A stretch of DNA of 62,010 bases, taken from assembly GCA_902522525.1 (NCBI GenBank), contig CABYVU010000007.1, forward strand, positions 1 through 62,010. Direction: 5' to 3'. Positions 45,956 to 53,164 of this stretch are shown in pieces. Numbering within the stretch: the stretch's first letter is position 1; each line of letters begins with the position of its first letter. Both the position numbers and the translations under genes were made by a program. This DNA is from an uncultured Pelagibacteraceae bacterium (lineage in GTDB: Bacteria; Pseudomonadota; Alphaproteobacteria; Pelagibacterales; Pelagibacteraceae). Under the pieces are notes generated by a model. It searched no databases. It was given only the letters and a program-made list of their open reading frames with translations, and was not told the origin of the DNA.

Positions 45956-46464
45956 TTATCCAATATACTCCAATTATTAAGATACTTATCCCATTTTCTT
46001 CTCCATCCACACCAATAATGATCTTTGCTTTCTTGAAGAAATATTGCTCTGTGAGATGTTACTTTACGTTTAGATCCATCTCTTTTCTTTCCTAAATGAT
46101 AAATTCGATTAGATTCTTTAAGTGTTTTATCAACAACTAGGGTTGGTAAAATAAAGTATTCTTTAACTTTGCCATTGCTCACTCCACAAAGAATTACAAA
46201 GTCATCTTTATTATCTTTGAGTAAATCTAAAAATATTTCTCCTGTTTTTCTTGAAGTGTATTGAATAGTACCTTTGTCATTATCAAATAAACTATATGAT
46301 TTAACTCTTATAAGTTTTTTATTATTTTTTTTAACAGCAAATAAATCATATACGGCTGCGTTTTGTATATTAGAGTTAAAGTTACCAACTAACCAATTCC
46401 TACTAGTAAGTTCCAATTCAACAGACAATTCTCCTATACGTCCTGTAGTTTGAGCTTTTGCCAT
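45952..46464 (-). CDS. PD-(D/E)XK nuclease-like protein, first gene of the cassette
   Basis: The 170-residue protein begins TTGRIGELSVELELTSRNW, with the Gly-x-x-Gly-Glu and Trp pattern of Hjc/PDDEXK folds. YDLFAV (Asp40) and LIRVKSYS (Lys55) match the second and third motif positions, but the usual Glu/Gln before xK is Arg53. The C-terminal half has a Lys-rich KKRDGSKRKV and a Trp-rich WCGWRRKWDKYLNNW. It may be an active or degenerate nuclease, or a DNA-binding relative. The start codon lies on a repeat that recurs at 1013-1082. Confidence 0.6.
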   Translation of the reverse strand: MAKAQTTGRIGELSVELELTSRNWLVGNFNSNIQNAAVYDLFAVKKNNKKLIRVKSYSLFDNDKGTIQYTSRKTGEIFLDLLKDNKDDFVILCGVSNGKVKEYFILPTLVVDKTLKESNRIYHLGKKRDGSKRKVTSHRAIFLQESKDHYWCGWRRKWDKYLNNWSILDK

Positions 46465-46530
46465 GATCCAAGACTAACAAATCCTGAACCATGAGTCTAT
46501 TTGCTTTAAAATAGTGATTTGATTTATCTA
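46462..46530 (-). repeat. Interspersed repeat, copy 2 (ends at a start codon)
   Basis: This is the reverse-strand partner of the repeat at 1013-1082, sharing AAAGCAAATAGACTCA, TCAGGATTTG and TCTTGGAT. It ends exactly on the ATG of the nuclease-like gene at 46464. Copy 1 ends on the ATG of the amidohydrolase. The upstream edge continues into the 33-bp repeat B copy. Confidence 0.8.
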
Positions 46531-46556
46531 AATCTGGCCTAGTCTGTGGCATAGTT
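46524..46556 (+). repeat. 33-bp repeat, copy B
   Basis: The sequence matches 44918-44950 at 31 of 33 positions (T for C, and C for A). Unlike copy A, the first TGGCATAG is altered to TGGCCTAG. The copies lie at the two ends of the five-gene cassette, in the same orientation. Confidence 0.75.
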
Positions 46557-46623
46557 TTTTGCTTAAATTGATGAGTCTTTAGGCGAATTATTTTTAATTA
46601 AATTTTTTTTAACCGCATAACTA

Positions 46624-46663
46624 GTGTGAAGTCGTGTGAGGTAGTGTGAGGTAGTGTGTACCA
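46624..46663 (+). repeat. 10-bp tandem repeat, about four units
   Basis: Units are GTGTGAAGTC, GTGTGAGGTA, GTGTGAGGTA and a decayed GTGTGTACCA. CTAGTG (46621-46626) and CACTAG (46662-46667) form an inverted pair around it. It touches the broken end of the pseudogene fragment, so slippage or recombination may have occurred here. Confidence 0.75.
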
Positions 46664-46732
46664 CTAGCACCCCAAATAATCGCCAGCTTCCTGAATAATT
46701 TTCCAGAGTTTACTTGCGTTTTCTTTGTTCAC
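46664..46732 (-). pseudogene. Truncated 5' fragment of the 75-residue gene
   Basis: The GTG at 46732 opens 22 codons, of which the first 20 encode the same residues as the gene at 44672-44899 with one synonymous change (CTG to CTC). The match then stops and TAG follows two codons later. Over 61 bases (46674-46734 against 44841-44901) 60 are identical. So recent, partial duplication is likely, with the copy too short to be functional. Confidence 0.8.
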
Positions 46733-46781
46733 ACCTTCACTTTTATTGTTTTACCTTAAAAAGCTCTTGTTTGGGAACTGG

Positions 46782-47039
46782 TTACATAATTTTCTCAAGT
46801 TTCCAAGCTTCATCTTTAGCATTAAACTTTGCGTTCCAGTCTTTAGACCTTTGATCTTCAAATAAGGCATAAAATTTTTCTTCATCAGTGACATTTGCAA
46901 TAAAAATCATTTTACCTTCACGAATGTGTGCCCATTCAAATGATGAAGTACATTTTGCAAGATCATCTTTAAATATACTGTATAATTCATCTGCATCTTT
47001 TTTAGTTCCTTCATAAGTTGTTGTTCCAACAAAGTTCAT
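46782..47039 (-). CDS. 85-residue protein of unknown function
   Basis: The ATG at 47039 is chosen: an AAAGGA lies 7 bases upstream, whereas upstream in-frame starts to 47108 give a hydrophobic leader unlike the rest. The product (NFVGTTTYEG, KKDADELYSIF, FEWAHIREGKMIFIANV, KDWNAKFNAK) is a small alpha/beta protein with an acidic start. It resembles dimeric alpha-beta barrel or stress-response fold proteins in pattern only. No function is given. Confidence 0.65.
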   Translation of the reverse strand: MNFVGTTTYEGTKKDADELYSIFKDDLAKCTSSFEWAHIREGKMIFIANVTDEEKFYALFEDQRSKDWNAKFNAKDEAWKLEKIM

Positions 47040-47127
47040 AGTTTTTCCTTTCATTAATAAATTAAAATAATATAGACACAATAAATTCCCAATCAATAAG
47101 ATTTTCAACTAATTTATCTCAAATTGT

Positions 47128-47208
47128 TCAAGTTTCAGGACTAGTTTCTCTAAAAAATCCTACAACACAGAACCATAAACTTAAAAGATTTTTTAATTTA
47201 TTAATCAA
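47128..47208 (-). other. Peptide-coding remnant related to the 34-residue ORF
   Basis: An open frame from TTG at 47208 gives NKLKNLLSLWFCVVGFFRETSPET in two overlapping parts (LLSLWFCVVGFFR; RETSPET). Against the ORF at 44896-45000, 12 of 19 positions agree (L-L, W-F, V-V-G-F, R, T, P, T). It overlaps the end of the lyase gene by 8 bases. With a weak start it is more likely a decayed copy than a gene. Confidence 0.45.
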
Positions 47209-48085
47209 CTGGTTTGTTCTTATTTATATCTACTTCATCATAGGATTTACCAAATCTCACTTCATCAAATAGCATTACGGTTGTTGGAATTTTATTTTCC
47301 CATTTATATTTAAAAGGTTTTATTATATTTTTTTGACCACTTGGTTGAGTCATGGTCTTCATTCCCTTTGGTTTATTTCTATTTATTTGAGATAAGTAAT
47401 CACCAACTCTAAATTTATAAATACCATATCTCATATTAATTTGTTGTTTGTTACTGCTCCACCCATGGCTTTTGGACTCTTTAATATGTTTGCTTTTTAC
47501 AAATGGAATATAATGGGTGCACTCATTAATCTGTTCTCCATTCCACCATAGCTCAAAATATTTTTCACCTTTAATTCTTTCTCTACTATAATTAGTTTTA
47601 ACTATAAAATCATTCCAACTACCTTTTTTAAAAGAGAATACATGGCATCTCTTATAGTGACCTAATCTCACTTGAAAGCCTGAACCCTGTGTAGAAACCA
47701 TCCATAATGGCATATCTACACCTTTCATTTTAGCTTGAAACAAAGACATCTTTGATGCTACGAAATCGTATCCAAAATCTTCGGGTATATAGATACTCAA
47801 AGCATAAAATACTGGTTCTTTAAATTTTTTACTTGAGTAATGAAGTTTTTTTAAATGTCTTTCTGTTCTTTGAGCACCCCATTTACAATCTTGTTTTTTA
47901 CATTCACCATGTCTAATTTCAAACTTTTGAGCTGATTTACCAGCACGAACATTCTTATCGACTATTTCAAAATGCTCTTTGATATCCATGTGATGCCACT
48001 TAGTTTTTTTAATTGTAACAGGCTCTGTATAACCTAAATTACATGTAAAAAAGATTAGAACAACAATCCCAAAAATTTTTTCCAT
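47201..48085 (-). CDS. Exported polysaccharide lyase-like protein (PF14099 type)
   Basis: The 294-residue protein has a signal peptide (residues 1-20, NLGYTE). A conserved RAGKSAQKFEIRHGEC segment with nearby WGAQRTE matches the heparin/alginate-type beta-jelly-roll lyase family PF14099. WSSNKQQINMRYGIYKFRVGDY and a closing MLFDEVRFG (in part: YGIYKFRVG) are also typical. Substrate is unknown; acidic glycan cleavage is a family-level guess. An exported glycan enzyme is unusual for a streamlined SAR11-like cell. It is preceded directly by a 40-residue membrane peptide gene. Confidence 0.7.
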   Translation of the reverse strand: MEKIFGIVVLIFFTCNLGYTEPVTIKKTKWHHMDIKEHFEIVDKNVRAGKSAQKFEIRHGECKKQDCKWGAQRTERHLKKLHYSSKKFKEPVFYALSIYIPEDFGYDFVASKMSLFQAKMKGVDMPLWMVSTQGSGFQVRLGHYKRCHVFSFKKGSWNDFIVKTNYSRERIKGEKYFELWWNGEQINECTHYIPFVKSKHIKESKSHGWSSNKQQINMRYGIYKFRVGDYLSQINRNKPKGMKTMTQPSGQKNIIKPFKYKWENKIPTTVMLFDEVRFGKSYDEVDINKNKPVD

Positions 48086-48208
48086 TTAAAATCCACCTCG
48101 CCAATTATTTTTAGATTTCAAATCTTTCTCTTCTTGTTTTGAAGTAGGTCTAAATAAATAAAAACCCACTACAACAATTACTAATATACCTAAAATAATT
48201 TCAATCAT
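48086..48208 (-). CDS. 40-residue single-helix membrane protein
   Basis: From the ATG at 48208: MIEIILGILVIVVVGFYLF (helix), a Lys/Glu-rich tail and NNWRGGF end. The stop codon is followed with no gap by the ATG of the lyase gene. The design, one N-terminal helix then a charged tail ending in Trp-Arg, is shared with the 53-residue protein of the cassette at 45514-45675. No family is recognised. Confidence 0.5.
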   Translation of the reverse strand: MIEIILGILVIVVVGFYLFRPTSKQEEKDLKSKNNWRGGF

Positions 48209-48214
48209 GTTTAA

Positions 48215-48700
48215 TTAATCTCTAAAATTAATAAATTCAATCGGAAGCCCTATATCTATTGCTTCTATGGCAGATATTGCTTCTTGAAGATCATCTCTTT
48301 TCTTTCCTTGAGCTCTTAATTCTTCTCCTTGAATTTTAATTTGGACTTTAAGTTTTAGTTTTTTTACATCAGCAATAATCTTCTTAGCATTTTCTTGGCT
48401 TATACCCTCAGCTAATTCACTAACCTGCCTTATAGTTCCACCAGCTGCACCCTCTGAATTTTTAATAATTAATACTCTTGGATCTACTTTTCTTCTTATA
48501 AGGTGAACTTGTAACAATTCATTTACTTGTTTTAATTTTAATTCATCTGGAGCTAGTGTAGTTATTATTTTATCTTTTCTTTCAATAGAAATATTAAGCC
48601 CCTTAAAATCGTATCGGTTAGCAATTTCCCTTAAACAATTAGCAAGAGCATTATCAAACTCTTGATAATTGATTTTACTTATAACATCAAATGAAGGCAT
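48215..48700 (-). CDS. yajQ: YajQ-family nucleotide-binding protein
   Basis: The 161-residue protein begins MPSFDVISKINYQEFDNA and has RYDFKG near 33. The KQVNELLQVHLIRRKVD region, AKKIIADVKKLKLKVQ and the closing GLPIEFINFRD are the YajQ (UPF0234) marks. Relatives bind cyclic-di-GMP or RNA and act as effectors. It lies 6 bases upstream of the 40-residue gene on the same strand. Confidence 0.92.
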   Translation of the reverse strand: MPSFDVISKINYQEFDNALANCLREIANRYDFKGLNISIERKDKIITTLAPDELKLKQVNELLQVHLIRRKVDPRVLIIKNSEGAAGGTIRQVSELAEGISQENAKKIIADVKKLKLKVQIKIQGEELRAQGKKRDDLQEAISAIEAIDIGLPIEFINFRD

Positions 48701-48785
48701 ACTTTTTAATACTACTTACATTAATATATTTTTTAATTAGAACAACCTTCATCAGAGCTACTTTATTCACATTTTCTTTATTCTT

Positions 48786-49862
48786 TTAATTTTTTGGTAA
48801 CCAAGAGTTATAGAATGGATTATTTTTATCAATTGGAAGTTTGATATTTATATTTTGTCTTGAAGATTGGTAAACAGCAGTTACAAACTCTAATGATTTT
48901 CTAGCATCTGACAATGTTACCTCATCACTTGAAGAGCCATCTAGTTTCTTTGCTACTTCATCAAACATTCCTGCGTACCATGATTTAGGTTTTTCGACTT
49001 TTGACAATACTTCTTCAATTTGACTTTTTGAAATAGGAGCTCTTGGTAAAAATACCCATTCATCGTCAGCTGGATTATAAGGTTTATCTGGAGATGCTCC
49101 CGATTCTACTGTCAGTCCATCAAAACAGAATTTTAGTCTACTGGTATCATTTGCTGCACCTAGGGTGATTGAGCTAGTAACCAATGTTCCATCTTCCATT
49201 TCAATTGATAAAGACGCACAGTCTTCGACCTCAATATCATTTACTCTTGTTGTTAATTTTGCAAATACATTTGAAACTGGGCCTAGTATCATACTCACCA
49301 AGTCATGAATATGTATAGCATGACTTAATATTGCCCCACCTTGTTCACCATCCCAAGTACCTCTCCAAGGTTTTGAATAATAATCTTTTCCTCTGTTCCA
49401 ATGAGTTTCCAATGAGGCGATTAAAGGTTTTCCAGCAAGTCCTGACTTAATTAGTGCCTTAAATTTAGAAAATCCTAATCCATACCTATATTGAAATACA
49501 GGAAAAATTATCTTTCCTGTTTCTTTACAAATATTTTCTAGCTCATCAATTTCTTTAAGACTTGAAACCAATGGTTTTTCGCAAATTACATGCTTTCCAG
49601 CTTCAAGAGATTTTTTGCACGCAGAAAAATGTAAATGGGGTGGGAGACAAATGTCAATTATATCTATTTCCTTTACTTTTAATACATCATCAAAGTTTAA
49701 TGACATTTTAGTATCATTATTTGACGCCAATATTTTGTCTATTGCATCTCTAGTTAAACCACACAATGTATGAACACTAAATCGGTCTGATACTTTTTGA
49801 AAATCTTCAAAATGCTTAGCTCCTATGTTAGTTCCTATTATTGCTACCTGATATTTTTTCAT
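48786..49862 (-). CDS. Gfo/Idh/MocA-family oxidoreductase (second of a pair)
   Basis: The 358-residue protein has the N-terminal NAD(P) site AIIGTNIGAKHFEDF (GTNIGA in place of GxGxxG), the ICLPPHLHF loop and the catalytic-site lead EKPLVSS. ILSHAIHIHDLV contributes the substrate-site His pair. Members oxidise or epimerise sugars and inositols. The start overlaps the other Gfo gene by 4 bases. Substrate is unknown. Confidence 0.87.
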   Translation of the reverse strand: MKKYQVAIIGTNIGAKHFEDFQKVSDRFSVHTLCGLTRDAIDKILASNNDTKMSLNFDDVLKVKEIDIIDICLPPHLHFSACKKSLEAGKHVICEKPLVSSLKEIDELENICKETGKIIFPVFQYRYGLGFSKFKALIKSGLAGKPLIASLETHWNRGKDYYSKPWRGTWDGEQGGAILSHAIHIHDLVSMILGPVSNVFAKLTTRVNDIEVEDCASLSIEMEDGTLVTSSITLGAANDTSRLKFCFDGLTVESGASPDKPYNPADDEWVFLPRAPISKSQIEEVLSKVEKPKSWYAGMFDEVAKKLDGSSSDEVTLSDARKSLEFVTAVYQSSRQNINIKLPIDKNNPFYNSWLPKN

Positions 49863-50869
49863 TTTTTTTCAGCTAATTCTTGAGCTTTAATTGCTAGTTC
49901 CATTGATAAGTAAGTAAGTTCTTGTGAACAAGCAGTATCAGTTCTATTCAAAACATCTTGAATTAAATTAGCAAAGTAGGAAAGTTTTACATTCGAACAG
50001 TCAATATGTTTAACATAATCATTATTTGCCAAAAATAATTGATTTCCTTTTTCAGATTTTGCTAGGTCTGTATATTTTCTAATTTCAATAAAACCTTTAT
50101 CACCTAGTATAAATAACCTTCCATCTCCCCAAGTAGGAAGTGCATCAGGAGTAAACCAATCTAAACGAACATATCCATGACCACCACTTCCTGTAAGATT
50201 AACTTCCCCGAAATCTTGAAAACCAACAAATTCTTTCTTAGTCGTATTTTCGACTAACGCATGGTTTACCTTAGCTTCATTTGAATTAGTAAATACTAAA
50301 AATTGGTGAATTTGATGTGAGCCTATATCTGTTATTATTCCACCATAACTATCACGATCATAAAACCAATCTGGTCTTTCATAATTACCTTGCCTGTGGG
50401 GACCAGTACCAATTGTTTGTTTTACTTTTCCAATCTTACCATCAGCGACCAGTTCTTCAGCTTTTGTTACAGCAGCTACATGAAATCTTTCTGAAAAATT
50501 AATTGACCAAATTTTTCCTGTGCTTTTAACTGTTTGTTTTAGATTGTTAAGTTGCTCAAGAGTTGTACATCCTGGCTTGTCAACCATTACATCTTTTCCA
50601 GCTTTCATTGCGTCTATAGATAGATTTGCCCTGTCTTTAGGAATGGATGAAATTAAAATCATATCAATTGTATCATCATTTAAAATATCACTTTTATTAT
50701 CTACTCTTTTAATTTGAGGATATTTTTTTCTAAATTCATCTAAAGTTAAGGGAGAACCTTGTGTCCAAAAATAATTACAACTACATCCCTCTTTAAGCAT
50801 CTCATCAAGCATGTCGAAGATATGACCATGATCAATACCCAATACTCCAAGATTTATAGTTTTAGTCAT
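49859..50869 (-). CDS. Gfo/Idh/MocA-family oxidoreductase (first of a pair)
   Basis: The 336-residue protein has NLGVLGIDHGHIFDM, the DKPGCTT motif (in place of the common EKP) near 94-100 and TDIGSHQIHQFLVF with the paired His. Both this protein and its coupled partner probably act on one sugar path. The MFS gene lies upstream by 41 bases on the same strand, so uptake and dehydrogenation may be linked. Confidence 0.87.
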   Translation of the reverse strand: MTKTINLGVLGIDHGHIFDMLDEMLKEGCSCNYFWTQGSPLTLDEFRKKYPQIKRVDNKSDILNDDTIDMILISSIPKDRANLSIDAMKAGKDVMVDKPGCTTLEQLNNLKQTVKSTGKIWSINFSERFHVAAVTKAEELVADGKIGKVKQTIGTGPHRQGNYERPDWFYDRDSYGGIITDIGSHQIHQFLVFTNSNEAKVNHALVENTTKKEFVGFQDFGEVNLTGSGGHGYVRLDWFTPDALPTWGDGRLFILGDKGFIEIRKYTDLAKSEKGNQLFLANNDYVKHIDCSNVKLSYFANLIQDVLNRTDTACSQELTYLSMELAIKAQELAEKK

Positions 50870-50910
50870 AAACTATTTTAGCAGAATAAAAGTTTTAAAT
50901 AAGATTTTAA

Positions 50911-52230
50911 TTATTGGGAAGGGTTATTCTCTACAATAACTGTTTCTTCGGTTTCTACTGGTTTTATCGGGTCTTCGATAGGCTCTGTCGCTGGATTAAG
51001 TTCTAAGCCAATAGGTGTTATTGTTGTTGGAAGAGGTGTGAATTGAGAGTCAGGGTTTTCAACAACCTCTCTAACTTTCATCCTGTAAACTCCATATGCT
51101 CCTATTAAACAGTGAAATATAATTAGAAATATAAAGTAACCATTCTCTCCTATAAAATCCATAAACATAGAACATAAAAAAGGTCCACTAATTGCACCCA
51201 TTCCAAAGGTAAATTGTAAACCTGCACCTGCAGCTACAAATTTTTCTTTAGCTATAAAATCATTAGTGTGAGCAAATATTAATGCAAACATAGGAAGACT
51301 AAAGAAAGCATATAAACCTGTAAAAATATAAAACCAAAACTTCGAGCTTGCTAAACCTTCAGGTAAATGCATCGTGCCCACTGAAAAAATTGCACATAAC
51401 GCAAAGAAAGCCGAAGCAAATGTGGAATATACTGTAACTGTTCTTCTGTCATAAATATCTGATAGTTTACCAATTGGCCATTGCGAAATAGCCCCAGAAA
51501 TAGCTATTAAAAATGTTACAAAAGAAATTTCAAAAATACTAAAATTCATTGACGCTGCATAAACAGCAATTAAAGCAAACATTGCAGAGTGACAAATTCC
51601 ACATAAAAGTGCACTTACCATTCCAAAAGGAGAGGCTTCATAAAGTTCTTTAATTTTCATTCCAATAATTTTTTTAAATTTTGGAGGTTTTTTCTTAGTT
51701 AATAATATTGGAACAAGTGACAATGACATGAATAAAGAAACAAGTATAAATGGCTGAAAATTTTCTGGTTTACTGAAGTTTAAAAAAAACATTCCAATCG
51801 CCATAGATGCGTAAAGAACGATCATATAAATTGATAAAACACTTCCTCTGTTTTTATTGCTTGCTCGGTCGTTTAACCAGCTTTCAGCAATTGTATATAA
51901 ACATACCATTGAAAAACCTGAGGCAATTCTTAATAGAAACCATGTAAAAGGATTGATGATTATAGAGTGTACTAAAACAACGATAGAAGCAATTGATGCA
52001 AAAGCAGCAAATACTCTTATATGACCAACTCTTGATACTAAAATTGGAACTGTTTTTGCTCCTATAAAATAGCCTACAAAATATCCAGACAACATAAAGC
52101 CGGTTGCTGTTAAGCTGAAACTTTCATGAACTGCTCTTACTCCAAGTAAAGAAACTTGAAATCCATGAGCTATCATAATTAGACCCATGCCCGTGAATAA
52201 TGCCCAGGAGTTTTTAAGTATCTTTTCCAT
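50911..52230 (-). CDS. MFS transporter (YcaD-like)
   Basis: The 439-residue protein has 12 membrane segments and the loop motif GKLSDIYDRRTV near residue 250. Its Pro/Glu/Thr-rich C-terminal tail (about 40 residues, PLPTTITPIGLELNP then EDPIKPVETEET) is unlike most MFS carriers and is probably cytoplasmic. AESWLN matches the YcaD-type group. Its solute is unknown; position upstream of the two Gfo genes suggests a sugar or polyol. Confidence 0.87.
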   Translation of the reverse strand: MEKILKNSWALFTGMGLIMIAHGFQVSLLGVRAVHESFSLTATGFMLSGYFVGYFIGAKTVPILVSRVGHIRVFAAFASIASIVVLVHSIIINPFTWFLLRIASGFSMVCLYTIAESWLNDRASNKNRGSVLSIYMIVLYASMAIGMFFLNFSKPENFQPFILVSLFMSLSLVPILLTKKKPPKFKKIIGMKIKELYEASPFGMVSALLCGICHSAMFALIAVYAASMNFSIFEISFVTFLIAISGAISQWPIGKLSDIYDRRTVTVYSTFASAFFALCAIFSVGTMHLPEGLASSKFWFYIFTGLYAFFSLPMFALIFAHTNDFIAKEKFVAAGAGLQFTFGMGAISGPFLCSMFMDFIGENGYFIFLIIFHCLIGAYGVYRMKVREVVENPDSQFTPLPTTITPIGLELNPATEPIEDPIKPVETEETVIVENNPSQ

Positions 52231-52279
52231 AATTTCGCTATCTATGGATGATTTGATATTAAATCAAGAAATTAATTAA

Positions 52280-53164
52280 TTATTTTTCATTCTCTCTTAA
52301 TTTTATAAATGAGTGGATCCCCAAAGTAATAATGATCACGGCACCTCCGATAATTGTCTCAAGGGTTGGCTGCTCTTTGACAACTAACCAAACCCAAATT
52401 GGACCTATTATCGTTTCTAATAAGAAAAATAGATTTACTTCCTCTGCTGGTATAAATCTTGGTGCGATTGTTACTAAAACAAAAGGTAAGGCTACACAAA
52501 TAATGCACATTACTGGTATGTAAATTTGATCGGTTCCATTTAAATTAAAGTTTTCGACAAAAAAGAAAGCAAATACCGCAACTCCTAATTTACCCATTAC
52601 AGCAGACGGCAAAAGATCTCTGTCCTTGGCATATCTAATTAGAACCGCATTTACTGCTAATCCTGCAGCTGTAACAAATCCCATTAAATTCCCAAAAAGA
52701 TTACCAACTTGTAGCGAGTCATAAAAAATAAACAAAGCCGCCAAAAATGTGATGAAAATGGCGATCCAAGTCCCTTTACTAGGCATTTCTTTTAAGAATA
52801 TTGCCCCAAGTATTGCTGAAAGCATTGGCGCTAAAGCAATCATTATTAACGTATTGGCTACGTTAGTATTTTGAATAGATACAATGAAAGTGATGTTGCA
52901 AATAGAAAAACTAATTGCGTAAAATATACCAACTATACCAACTTTTAAAAAGGCGTTAATAAAATTTTGCCTATAAAATAATAGTAGTCCAATTAAGACT
53001 ATAAAGAAAGGTATGGCTCCTCTATAAAAAAGCATTCCCCATGTTTCTATGTCTGAAAGCCTAATAAGTAATGAGTCAGGCGTAATGAACATTACAGCTA
53101 CGAACGCTAGTAGTGAACCTTTCTTTTGATCTGATAATTTATTCAAGCTCCTAAACCTTTCCAA
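52280..53164 (-). CDS. EamA/DMT-family transporter
   Basis: The 294-residue protein has ten membrane segments in two EamA repeats (NTNVANTLIMIALAPMLSAILGAIFLKE in part: LSAILGAIFLKE; EEVNLFFLLETIIGPIWVWLVVKE in part: LETIIGPIWVWL). Its start overlaps gshB by 22 bases, so it is coupled to glutathione synthesis and might export glutathione or a related thiol. That is inference. It is the fourth EamA gene in the window. Confidence 0.85.
   Translation of the reverse strand: MERFRSLNKLSDQKKGSLLAFVAVMFITPDSLLIRLSDIETWGMLFYRGAIPFFIVLIGLLLFYRQNFINAFLKVGIVGIFYAISFSICNITFIVSIQNTNVANTLIMIALAPMLSAILGAIFLKEMPSKGTWIAIFITFLAALFIFYDSLQVGNLFGNLMGFVTAAGLAVNAVLIRYAKDRDLLPSAVMGKLGVAVFAFFFVENFNLNGTDQIYIPVMCIICVALPFVLVTIAPRFIPAEEVNLFFLLETIIGPIWVWLVVKEQPTLETIIGGAVIIITLGIHSFIKLRENEK

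Larger units (their letters stand above)
46465..46781. other. 317-base gene-free repeat zone upstream of the cassette
   Basis: It contains, from left to right, interspersed repeat copy 2, the 33-bp repeat, a T/A-rich stretch, a 10-bp tandem repeat within a CTAGTG/CACTAG inverted pair, and the pseudogene fragment of the 75-residue gene. No further ORF of convincing quality is seen. One open frame on the minus strand (about 35 codons, near 46680 to 46570) has no recognisable product. Confidence 0.6.

Noticed and set aside
46621..46667. CRISPR array
   Set aside because: Units are only 10 bases and directly adjacent, with no spacers and no cas genes.
46570..46680. Minus-strand ORF of about 35 codons in the repeat zone
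   Set aside because: It runs across the tandem repeat, has no known motif and no start signal, and is best explained by chance in repeated sequence.
44840..47208. tRNA-linked phage or integrative element
   Set aside because: No tRNA gene, integrase, transposase or phage structural gene was seen in or near the repeats. The direct repeats are fragments of a neighbouring gene rather than a tRNA 3' end.
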